NCBI GenBank assembly: GCA_049841275.1
Contig: JASGDN010000059.1
Location: 1 to 64,000, forward strand
From: JASGDN01 sp049841275
Lineage (GTDB): Bacteria; Chloroflexota; Chloroflexia; Thermomicrobiales; UBA6265
Direction of reading: 5' to 3'
DNA: 64,000 nt
The number at the start of each line of letters is the position of its first letter. Positions within the stretch are counted from its first letter, which is position 1. A model generated the notes under the pieces. It saw nothing but the letters and a program-made list of their open reading frames with translations. It ran no database searches and was not told the DNA's origin. Position numbers and translations under genes: made by a program. Shown here piece after piece: positions 7,607-15,028 of the stretch.

Positions 7607-8724
7607 TACCGGAGTTTCGTGGTGGCGAGCTTGGCCGCCAGGGCCAGGTCATACCCGCCAACGATATCGAGCTCTCTCGATTCCGTGGAAATCGTGGGGT
7701 GGCAGAACTCCATGTCACTGGCTCGAATCGGGGCAATGTAGTCGAGATAGGCAAGATAGAACTGGACCTCGCGGTCGAATCGCGCGATCCGGCCATCGAC
7801 GAAGACGGCATGCGCGCGGCAGTAACGGTCGAGTTCGGCAAACTCGTCCGGATAGAGCTGTGCAACCAACTCCATGACGCGATACTCGACGTAGGACGCT
7901 TCGCCGAACGACGAGTAGCCAGACAGATAGTCCTTCACATCACCCTGCCGGAATCGGGCGAAGGTCCGTTCGACATCCCCGGTGTATTCTTCGCCACCCT
8001 CGAGTCGACGGACCGTGACACGGCCAGCCTTGATATGTACGGTGTAGCGAATGGCGCCGACCAGCTCACCGATGCGTTGCCCTTCGTCAACCAGCGTCCG
8101 GAAGGCCGGAGACACGATGTATTGCGCCAGATAATCCCGGAGCTGAAGGAATGCCCGGGAGGTGAGATCGGCCTCCTGCAAACGATCGGCCAGATCCCGC
8201 ACGGCATCGCCATCGATCCGCGTTGCGCTATGCAGCCAGCGATTGCGGGAGGTCGGGTATTCCAGCCCCAACCCGAAAGCGTGATGTCGCCGCATCACGA
8301 CCATTCGCTCGGAGAAGGCATCCACGGCCTCGCAGACCGGGACCCGTTCGAGCTCCTGCATCGCCTCCTGCCGGTAGTGCAATGTCTCGACGTCACGCAA
8401 CGGGCTGCGGAAGAACGGCACCAGGTCGTATGCTTCGCGACGGACCACCAATGCGGCGATCACGAGGTCGAGATTCAGATCGTGGAGGCAATCGGGTTCC
8501 GGGACATCGCCGAGGACATCATCCTCGGGGTGGAGGAAGAGCACGCTGCGAAATGGTCCGGCAGGCGGAATGACCCGTCCTTCGAGGTGATCCCTGGCAG
8601 GGACTGACGGTGTTGGGGAAGCGTGATTCTGGCCGGAAGATATGAGAAACGAATCGGCCGCAGTGGAACCACCAAATGGGAGCCGGGTGGATGGTGATGG
8701 GCGGGTGGACGCGTAATGTGACAT
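7606..8724 (-). CDS. MutS-like core domain, upstream piece of a frameshifted gene
   Basis: The start at 8724 (372 residues) is chosen because GGAGGAG sits 5-6 bases ahead of it; in-frame ATGs at 8760 and 8769 lack a good ribosome site. The first 60 residues are disordered. The rest is a helical MutS core/lever region ending in YDLALAAKLA, matching YDVSLALQLG in the downstream paralogue just before its ATPase. The frame then stops at TAG (7608-7606), which leaves this piece without an ATPase. One missing base between about 7609 and 7625 would join it to the next frame. This is either a true mutation, a sequence error or a rare split gene; no slippery heptamer is evident. Confidence 0.75.
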   Translation of the reverse strand: MSHYASTRPSPSTRLPFGGSTAADSFLISSGQNHASPTPSVPARDHLEGRVIPPAGPFRSVLFLHPEDDVLGDVPEPDCLHDLNLDLVIAALVVRREAYDLVPFFRSPLRDVETLHYRQEAMQELERVPVCEAVDAFSERMVVMRRHHAFGLGLEYPTSRNRWLHSATRIDGDAVRDLADRLQEADLTSRAFLQLRDYLAQYIVSPAFRTLVDEGQRIGELVGAIRYTVHIKAGRVTVRRLEGGEEYTGDVERTFARFRQGDVKDYLSGYSSFGEASYVEYRVMELVAQLYPDEFAELDRYCRAHAVFVDGRIARFDREVQFYLAYLDYIAPIRASDMEFCHPTISTESRELDIVGGYDLALAAKLATTKLR

Positions 8725-8836
8725 GAGACTCCTCCGGATACGATCCTCGGTAGAAGTCATCAGCCACAAGCGACGAGCGGATCAAGGAGATCCATCCACG
8801 CGTGGCGGTTAAAGGCGGCCCTCATCGCCTGCATCC

Positions 8837-8842
8837 AGTATA
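8837..8842 (-). promoter_or_regulatory. Possible -10 element for the MutS-like operon
   Basis: On the minus strand TATACT occurs about 113 bases ahead of the chosen start at 8724. The -35 region is not clear. Confidence 0.3.
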
Positions 8843-8878
8843 TCCAAATACCGCAAGACCCGTGACATCGTTGCCGTT

Positions 8879-8903
8879 GCATCGCCGGGCAGCCCGGCGA
8901 TGC
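8879..8903. repeat. 25-base perfect palindrome in a divergent promoter region
   Basis: GCATCGCCGGGC and its exact reverse complement flank a single A. It lies between the divergent MutS-like and binding-protein genes, so it is not a simple end-of-gene terminator. It could be an operator or an RNA hairpin. Confidence 0.6.
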
Positions 8904-8910
8904 CATTCAT

Positions 8911-8937
8911 TTGCCGACCAAATTAGTCGGCTATCAT
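8911..8937 (+). promoter_or_regulatory. Promoter with overlapping operator-like palindrome
   Basis: TTGCCG (8911-8916) and TATCAT (8932-8937) are separated by 15 bases. The spacer and the end of the -35 are covered by GCCGAC-N7-GTCGGC (8913-8931), an inverted repeat placed where a repressor would block polymerase. Iron control is a guess from the product and the sequence does not match a site I can name. Confidence 0.45.
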
Positions 8938-8980
8938 GATTCATCCGTTGTTGCCGCAATGGCAGGCGAGGTTTCAACAT

Positions 8981-9940
8981 ATGGCCGCAGGCAATTCGAC
9001 CGGCATGACCCGACGGCAGGTACTCGGCGCAGGACTCGGACTACGCGCCGCGCTCCTTGGCGGTGCGCCGTCGGTTCTCGCGCAAATCGCGACTCCCGCA
9101 GCAACACCGGCAGGCGCGAAGTCCATCGACACCCTCCATGGACCGGTATCCATTCCCGCCAATCCGCAACGGATCGTGTCTCTCCACTTCCCGATCGCGG
9201 TAGCCATGCTCGAACTGGACGTCATCCCCGTCGGCAGGCCCACCTATCTGCCGGCTTTCCCGGAAGGGCATCCCAGCGGGGACGATATCCCGACCATCGA
9301 CGAAGCGAATGGCAACCTCGACCTCGAGAAGATCATCAGCCTCAAGCCGGACCTGATCATCGGCGACGATTGGCTCGATCCATCCCAGCAGAATGCCCCA
9401 TACAGGAAACTGACCGCGATCGCCCCGACCATCCTGTTCGAGTGGAAGAGCGCCGCCGGCAACTGGGAAGCCGAGGCCGCGGGTACTGCGGAGGCGCTTG
9501 GCAAGACGAAGGAACTCGATGCCCAGCGCGCTGCCTACGATGCACAGGCAGAGGACGTGAAGAAGGCCTACGCCGACACCCTGAAAACATTCAAGTGGGA
9601 TGTCATCAGCGGCGATGGCGGAAACTGGTACCTCTACAGTGCCAACTCGTCGCACGGCAAAGTTGTGGCTCACGCCGGAATCACATTCGCGGCGGCGGCC
9701 AACCAGACCGACGGGTTCGCAGAGTACTCCTACGAGCAATTCGACCTGCTGAAGGACTTCGACGCGCTGCTCATTTCGGCGCCGAGCACGGAGATCCTGG
9801 ACGTACCGACGTTCAAGGCCCTTCCGGCCGTGCAGGCGGGACACGTCTTCACATCGGACTACTTCTTCCCTTCGAGTTATGGGTTGAGCACCGCCCTCCT
9901 CGACGACATCACAAAGGAGCCCGCGTCCCTGAAGGGATAG
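8981..9940 (+). CDS. Tat-exported siderophore/metal-type ABC substrate-binding protein
   Basis: The ATG at 8981 (319 residues) has GGCGAGG about 10 bases upstream; an earlier in-frame ATG at 8936 falls inside the likely -10 box. The N-terminus has a twin-arginine signal (TRRQVLGAGLGL) followed by an Ala/Thr/Pro linker. The mature part follows the FecB/BtuF class III binding-protein plan: a PANPQRIVSLHF strand, a DVIPVGRP segment, LDLEKIISLKPDLIIGDDW, and a C-terminal half with LPAVQAGHVF. Such proteins deliver ferric siderophores, haem or cobalamin to an ABC importer. No permease or ATPase gene lies nearby. Confidence 0.88.
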   Translation: MAAGNSTGMTRRQVLGAGLGLRAALLGGAPSVLAQIATPAATPAGAKSIDTLHGPVSIPANPQRIVSLHFPIAVAMLELDVIPVGRPTYLPAFPEGHPSGDDIPTIDEANGNLDLEKIISLKPDLIIGDDWLDPSQQNAPYRKLTAIAPTILFEWKSAAGNWEAEAAGTAEALGKTKELDAQRAAYDAQAEDVKKAYADTLKTFKWDVISGDGGNWYLYSANSSHGKVVAHAGITFAAAANQTDGFAEYSYEQFDLLKDFDALLISAPSTEILDVPTFKALPAVQAGHVFTSDYFFPSSYGLSTALLDDITKEPASLKG

Positions 9941-9956
9941 CGTCTCCATAGACCAA

Positions 9957-9990
9957 CGGGGAGGCACGGTTGCGCAACCGTGCCTCCCCG
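9957..9990. terminator. 34-base perfect palindrome, bidirectional terminator
   Basis: The two 17-base halves are exact reverse complements, centred on TTGCGCAA. It lies between the convergent binding-protein gene and the large membrane protein gene. Confidence 0.7.
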
Positions 9991-10017
9991 CTATCGTTTC
10001 CCACCCCGGAAGCTTCG

Positions 10018-12225
10018 TCACGATCCCGATGCGGGAGCCGAGGATGACGAGCGAGTGGCTCCGCCCACGAGCAGCCACACACGAGGCCAAAGATCGATGG
10101 CGATCCCGATTGCCGCGATCGCGCCGAGGCCAGCGGCGATCCGCGCGAACCAATCCCAGGCCGTCACCGCATAGACAAGCGTCAGTTCGACCTTCCCCGC
10201 CGGAGCGGCTATATGCATCGCACTGTCGCTCCCCCGCTCGACATCGACGGGTTTTCCGTTGACCGTTGCCTGCCAGCGCGGGAACCAGTTCTGACGAATC
10301 ACGATCTCGCCAGACCCATTCTCGAACGTCGCCTCGATGCGTCCGTTTTCCACCGAGATGTGCGATGGGACGTTCCCGCCATCGGTCACCAACGACGTCG
10401 GATCGTTCACGATGTAGACATCCCACGCGCCAAACGTCTTCTGGAACGTCAGGTTCGGATTGGCTCGCGCCGCCTCGCGTGGATCGGGATTCGGCACGCC
10501 GGCGACCAGTTGTTGCGTCGCAACATTCGTCACGACAAGCGTGCCGATGCCATGCTCCTGGAGATAGCTCGCCTCCAGCGCATTGGCCGGGTCCGGATAG
10601 GTGTGTCCGTTCTCGAAATTGTATCCCGGCGTCCCGGCATGTCCCTCGTGCCAGTCCCAGAGCCAGTCGTTGTAGAGCAGCGGAGCCTTCGTCTTCGTCG
10701 GTGCCAGTAGGCTGCCGTGCCAGTCCCAGGTGATCGCCGTGCCCCCCAGGTCGATCGGGTCACCGACGATCGTCCCCAGCACCAGCATCGCCTCGCCGTC
10801 CGGCGTCAGGCCATCCGCCGCCGTCACCGCCTCCGCGAAATCGGCGTACGAGGTGGTGCCGGTCGTCGGCGTCGGCGGAAGGCCACGATACATCACTGGC
10901 ACGGCGCCCCACGGCAGCAGGCAGGCAACAAGCATCGCGACCCCCACCAACGCGAGAACGCCATCGGCGACCCACCGCGTGCCTGCGCGGCCCTGAGGGG
11001 CCAGCATGCCCATTGCACGGTCCACCAGCCACCAGACGGCCCACGCCGCCAGGTAGAGCGTCAGGAAGCGCTGGAAGGGCATCAGGCGCGGGGTTTCGAG
11101 CTGGGCGATCACACTCTGATTCACCGAGAGGATACCCGTGACGAGCACGTAGCCGGTCAGCGCCAATGCGGTCATTCGCGCGGCCGGATATCGCCGGTCG
11201 CACAGGGCAATGACGACGCCGGCAACCGCCAGGACCAGGACCGGCGGAGATACTGTGCGCGCGGAAGTCGTGAGATAGGCCTGGACGTTTTCGTAGGACT
11301 GGTAGTGCAGGAAGATGTAGAGATCTTCGTACCGCACCAACGAAAGCAGGATCGGCATGCAGAGGAGGAGCGTGACCGCTCCCACCACGGCGATCCGTGC
11401 GAGGGCCGTCCGCCACTCGCCGCGCATCATCCATACGATGCCGACGACGACGGCCATCACTCCGACAACGACACCGGCCAGCGAGCGCGGGTTGGCGTAG
11501 GTCGAGAGCGTGATGGCTGCGATGGCCCCCAGCATCGCCCAGCGCCCGCCTCGCAGCACGACGCGCACGAGAAAGGCGACCCCAACCATGGCAAAGGTGG
11601 CGCCCGCGACATTCGTGACGAGGCCCCACGTCACCAGTTCGGTGTAGCCCCCGCTCGTCCACTCCTGCAAACCGATGCCGCCGGGAATCGCGATCTGGCC
11701 CGCCAGCGCGAGGACGGCGATCCCCGGCGTCAGGCGATCGGTCCGCGCCAGCACCCAGAAGCCGGCAACCGGCAGCAAGAAGATCAGGATCACCGCCAGC
11801 TTGTGCACGGCGAGGATGGGCAGCATCCCGAGAAAGAGACCCCAGATGCCCACCTCGATCCAGGCGACACCAAGCGGATAGAACTCCACTGGATAGCCAC
11901 CCTGATGACTGCCAATCCAGCGCAACACCTCGCCGTGCTTCAGCGTATCGAGCAGCAAGGCGGCGCGGGCCGCGTGGAAGGGATTGTCGATCGAGGAAAA
12001 CGTATTCGCCTGCGGCACCGTCCCGGCAGCGGTCGCGACGGTACGCTGGAGACCGAACGCCCCCAGTCGATGCGCCGTCCACAGGCACAACGCCGCCAGC
12101 ACCGCGAGCCAGATCGCCACGGACCGCCGCGAAAGGGCATCGTCACGCGCGGCGGAGGATTCGGGGCTGTCGGAAACCGAGGTCAGGGAATCGGGAACGG
12201 AAGACGGGACGGACGCAGAGGTCAC
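10018..12225 (-). CDS. Large multispanning membrane protein with YfhO-like C-terminal domain
   Basis: The 735-residue protein has a short disordered N-terminus, then about 12 hydrophobic segments between residues 35 and 440, then an extracytoplasmic domain of roughly 250 residues and a last TM pair near the C-terminus. The stretch QNWFPRWQATVNGKPV near residue 645 matches the 'WYPGWxAxVDG' signature of YfhO-type and PTPS-related membrane proteins. These resemble GT-C glycosyltransferases and act in surface-glycan or lipid-linked sugar transfer. Its ATG overlaps the stop of the upstream two-TM gene (12222-12225). The role is inferred from family and from the UGM-like and GtrA genes nearby. Confidence 0.8.
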   Translation of the reverse strand: MTSASVPSSVPDSLTSVSDSPESSAARDDALSRRSVAIWLAVLAALCLWTAHRLGAFGLQRTVATAAGTVPQANTFSSIDNPFHAARAALLLDTLKHGEVLRWIGSHQGGYPVEFYPLGVAWIEVGIWGLFLGMLPILAVHKLAVILIFLLPVAGFWVLARTDRLTPGIAVLALAGQIAIPGGIGLQEWTSGGYTELVTWGLVTNVAGATFAMVGVAFLVRVVLRGGRWAMLGAIAAITLSTYANPRSLAGVVVGVMAVVVGIVWMMRGEWRTALARIAVVGAVTLLLCMPILLSLVRYEDLYIFLHYQSYENVQAYLTTSARTVSPPVLVLAVAGVVIALCDRRYPAARMTALALTGYVLVTGILSVNQSVIAQLETPRLMPFQRFLTLYLAAWAVWWLVDRAMGMLAPQGRAGTRWVADGVLALVGVAMLVACLLPWGAVPVMYRGLPPTPTTGTTSYADFAEAVTAADGLTPDGEAMLVLGTIVGDPIDLGGTAITWDWHGSLLAPTKTKAPLLYNDWLWDWHEGHAGTPGYNFENGHTYPDPANALEASYLQEHGIGTLVVTNVATQQLVAGVPNPDPREAARANPNLTFQKTFGAWDVYIVNDPTSLVTDGGNVPSHISVENGRIEATFENGSGEIVIRQNWFPRWQATVNGKPVDVERGSDSAMHIAAPAGKVELTLVYAVTAWDWFARIAAGLGAIAAIGIAIDLWPRVWLLVGGATRSSSSAPASGS

Positions 12226-12620
12226 TCAGCCTGGCCTCCGCCCCGGCGAACGTCGGTAAGCATCAGCCAGATACACACCACCGAGCCAGCGACAATCACG
12301 GCCAGCGAACCGCCAAAGATGATCTTCATCGCCATCGGCCCGGCGAACTCCGGAAGGTGCTGGAGCTGATACCACCAGATGTGCGCGATGCGACGTGGCG
12401 AATTGTCCTGCACCCATGCTTGCTGGAATGCATCGAGCTTCCACATCCGGGCCGTGATCGACCCGAAGAAGAGATAGCCCAGAAAGCCGAGCACGATGAC
12501 CGCCCATACGAAGACGGCAGCAAGCAGTCCGCGCGACGATCCGGATACCGGTTCCTTGGACGAGGAGATCGGCTCGGGTTCGAGCGGGTTGGGCGAAGGG
12601 GAAAGAGGCGAGGAATCCAT
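12222..12620 (-). CDS. Small two-TM membrane protein
   Basis: This 132-residue protein has a Pro/Ser-rich N-terminus (about 30 residues), a first TM segment (GLLAAVFVWAVIVLGFLGYLFF), an amphipathic stretch with Trp, Gln and His residues, and a second TM segment (IIFGGSLAVIVAGSVVCIWLML). I do not recognise a family. Its stop overlaps the start of the large YfhO-like protein by ATGA, so the two are coupled and probably work together in the envelope. Confidence 0.75.
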   Translation of the reverse strand: MDSSPLSPSPNPLEPEPISSSKEPVSGSSRGLLAAVFVWAVIVLGFLGYLFFGSITARMWKLDAFQQAWVQDNSPRRIAHIWWYQLQHLPEFAGPMAMKIIFGGSLAVIVAGSVVCIWLMLTDVRRGGGQAE

Positions 12621-12678
12621 CCGGCGATCCTGACGGGTTCAGCGCGCGGAGGCGCAAGGACCGGGTTGCACGGAGAAT

Positions 12679-12710
12679 CCGGAGCGGTGCTCGTTCGGGC
12701 ACCGCTCCGG
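12679..12710. terminator. Terminator after the UGM-like flavoprotein gene
   Basis: A 12-bp perfect stem (12679-12690 with 12699-12710), 8-base loop, 15 bases after the stop on the minus strand. It separates this gene from the two-gene membrane operon. Confidence 0.65.
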
Positions 12711-12724
12711 GATCGCAGTCGGGA

Positions 12725-14236
12725 TTAGGTCGCGCTCTCGGCGGCGACCTTCTTGATCTCGTGATACTCGTTGTCCGCGTTCACATCCTCGAGATCGTGG
12801 TGCTCGCCCAGCAGGTTCTTGGCGGCAAGCAGACCGGTCTCGATGGAGTGGTCGGTGTTGTTGTACCGGAACGACCCGCCACGGCCAATGTACTGCAGGT
12901 TCTCGATGCCCTGGATGTAGGCCTTCATCTTGCCGAGCGGCGCCTTGTAGTTGAGGTCGTAGGTGGGATACGCCTTCGTGGCGCGCACCGTGAATCCACC
13001 GATGACCTCTTCCGGCTCGACCAGGTGCATGTCCTCGACGAGGTGCTTCACGGTCTGGTTGACCAGCTGCTCGTCGGACATCTGCCAGATGTGGTCGCCC
13101 TTGGTGCAGAAGTACTCGACGACGAGCGAGGTGTACTCGTCGTTCGGCACCATCGCCGGGCTCCAGTTCTTCGGCTCGTGGAAGCGGCCGAAGAGGATGT
13201 TCTTGTCGTGAACGTAGACCCATGTATCGACCGAGATCTGCCGCTTCCTGAACATCACGTTGACGGTGATGATGTCGCGGAAGGTCAACGAGTCGGCTGC
13301 CTCGATCACGTCCGCCGGAGCCGGAGGATCGGTGATCTTGCAGAGCACGGTGAGCGGGATCGAGGAGATGAAGTTGTCGCCCTCGATCACCTCGGACCCG
13401 TTTTCGGCGCGGACCTGGATGCCCTTCACACGATTGCCGTCGAGCAGGATCTTCTCGACCGGGGTCTTCAGGCGGATCTCGTTGCCGCTCTCCACGATCT
13501 TGTCGGCCATGCGCTCCGAGAAGCGACCAAAGCCGTCACGCGGATACATGAACTCGTCGATCAGGCTCACCACCGCGCCCTTGGACGGGATGACCGCGTC
13601 CTTCACGGCGGTCATGAGCGACATGCCCTTGGTCCGCTGGCTCACCCAGTCAGCGCTGAGCTGGTCGCAGTCCATGCCCCACACCTTCTCCGAATAGGTC
13701 TCGAAGAAGAGCTTGTAGAGGGTTTCCCCGTACTGGAGCACGTAGGCGTCGCGCATGGATTTGATCTCATGCGGACTGATCTTCTGCTCGGCCTGGGCGC
13801 GCCCGTAGTCGGCGACCGCCCGCGCGGCCGTGATGGGACCGACAGCCTTGAGGGCGCTTCCCATCTTCAGCGGATAGTCGATCCACTTGCCATCGAAGCT
13901 GTAGATGCGGCTCAGGCGGTTCACCCAGAGCAACTCGTCATCGACAACCTCCTTGAAGAGATTGTTCAGCTCGTCGTTCTTGGTGAACCAGCGGTGGCCG
14001 CCGATGTCGAACTTGAACTCGCCGTGGTCCGTCTCACGCCGGATCGTGCGCGCGAGGCCGCCAACGAATGGCGCCGACTCGACGACCAACGCGGGCGCAC
14101 CGGCCTTGCTCAGCACGTAGGCCGAGCACAGGCCCGCAGGTCCGGCGCCCATGATGACGGTGCGATTCCGGGCGCCGCCCTCATCCTGCGACAGCGTCGC
14201 CGTCGTGCTGCCGTTCGGGCTTTGTCCGTTCTGCAT
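12725..14236 (-). CDS. FAD-dependent oxidoreductase, UDP-galactopyranose mutase/protoporphyrinogen oxidase-like
   Basis: From the ATG at 14236 (AAGGAA upstream) the product is 503 residues; a GTG at 14317 would add 27 more without a ribosome site. A Rossmann FAD motif VIMGAGPAGLCSAYVL begins near residue 25, followed by GGLARTI and FDIGGHRWF, the flavin-contact segments of the amine-oxidase/UGM superfamily. The C-terminal IGRGGSFRYNNTDHSIETGL is the second FAD-binding segment. Family members isomerise or oxidise sugars or ring systems. The neighbouring GtrA and GT-C-like proteins favour a nucleotide-sugar or glycan role, but the substrate cannot be told. Confidence 0.82.
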   Translation of the reverse strand: MQNGQSPNGSTTATLSQDEGGARNRTVIMGAGPAGLCSAYVLSKAGAPALVVESAPFVGGLARTIRRETDHGEFKFDIGGHRWFTKNDELNNLFKEVVDDELLWVNRLSRIYSFDGKWIDYPLKMGSALKAVGPITAARAVADYGRAQAEQKISPHEIKSMRDAYVLQYGETLYKLFFETYSEKVWGMDCDQLSADWVSQRTKGMSLMTAVKDAVIPSKGAVVSLIDEFMYPRDGFGRFSERMADKIVESGNEIRLKTPVEKILLDGNRVKGIQVRAENGSEVIEGDNFISSIPLTVLCKITDPPAPADVIEAADSLTFRDIITVNVMFRKRQISVDTWVYVHDKNILFGRFHEPKNWSPAMVPNDEYTSLVVEYFCTKGDHIWQMSDEQLVNQTVKHLVEDMHLVEPEEVIGGFTVRATKAYPTYDLNYKAPLGKMKAYIQGIENLQYIGRGGSFRYNNTDHSIETGLLAAKNLLGEHHDLEDVNADNEYHEIKKVAAESAT

Positions 14237-14361
14237 GTAAGCCGGTTCCTTCCTGAGCTGCATGGAGGCGACATCCAACGCGTCGTCGCCCCGGGATCCC
14301 TGGTCGTTGTCGTTCACAGGCTACCGCACAACGCGTACCCGCGCCGTTGCGAAACGCATCC

Positions 14362-14367
14362 TGTATA
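14362..14367 (-). promoter_or_regulatory. Possible extended -10 for the UGM-like gene
   Basis: On the minus strand TGTTATACA reads as an extended -10, about 120 bases ahead of the chosen start and just past the hairpin that ends gtrA. Confidence 0.3.
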
Positions 14368-14387
14368 ACACATGCCTTCCACCCGAT

Positions 14388-14431
14388 GATGAAGGGCACG
14401 CGCATATCCGGGATCCGCTTCGCCCTTCATC
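14388..14431 (-). terminator. Terminator after the GtrA gene
   Basis: A 10-bp stem (14388-14397 with 14422-14431) encloses 24 bases that include a GGATCC palindrome. It begins 20 bases after the GtrA stop on the minus strand. Confidence 0.5.
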
Positions 14432-14451
14432 GAAGCTCCGCGGTCGGTGGA

Positions 14452-14877
14452 TCAGGCGCGCCAGGTAATCATGTTGTTGAGCGCGAAATTCCAGACAGCC
14501 GCCACGCCTGCGCCGATCAGGTTCGCCAGCAGATAGTGCATGCCGAACTCGTGAACGAGGACGTAGAGCAGGCCGGTGTTGATGATCAGGCCGCCGAAAT
14601 TGATCGGCACGTAGCTCATGGCCCGGTGAACCACCTTGCCAGAACCGCGATCGTGCCAGGTCCACATCTCATTGAGGAAGAACGTAACGACCATCGAAGC
14701 CATCACGGCCACCGCCGAGGCGATCTCGATGTTCCACGCGAAGCCGCCATGGAAGACGGAGAGCAATCCCTGATTGACCCCCAGTCCCACAGCGCCGACG
14801 ACGATGAACTTCTGGAAACGCTGGGCGAGCGTCCAGACACGGACCGCAGCTGGCGGCCAGGACTCGACCGAGATCAT
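14452..14877 (-). CDS. GtrA family membrane protein
   Basis: The 141-residue protein (ATG at 14877 with GGAAGG 8 bases upstream; an in-frame ATG at 14910 lacks one) has four TM helices typical of GtrA. FIVVGAVGLGVNQGLL, the NEMWTWHDR loop after the second helix, SYVPINFGGLIINTGLLY and the terminal WNFALNNMITWRA are all family hallmarks. GtrA proteins are thought to flip or assist transfer of undecaprenyl-linked sugars in cell-surface glycan modification. Its location next to a UGM-like enzyme and a GT-C-like membrane protein fits an envelope glycan locus. Confidence 0.88.
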   Translation of the reverse strand: MISVESWPPAAVRVWTLAQRFQKFIVVGAVGLGVNQGLLSVFHGGFAWNIEIASAVAVMASMVVTFFLNEMWTWHDRGSGKVVHRAMSYVPINFGGLIINTGLLYVLVHEFGMHYLLANLIGAGVAAVWNFALNNMITWRA

Positions 14878-15028
14878 GCAAACGCCCTTCCCTGCATCAC
14901 GTCCTCGCACCTCTCATCCGCTCGGCGCATGCCTGCCCACACGTGCATGCTTCCACAGACCGTTCGTTCCCCGTACCCCACCATACGCCAGGACACCCGA
15001 ACGCACAATCGAAAGCGCGCCTGATAGC

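Noticed and set aside
10717..12369. 550-codon plus-strand frame opposite the YfhO-like gene
   Set aside because: Arg/Gln/His-rich with no recognisable motif and antisense to a membrane protein with regular TM segments.
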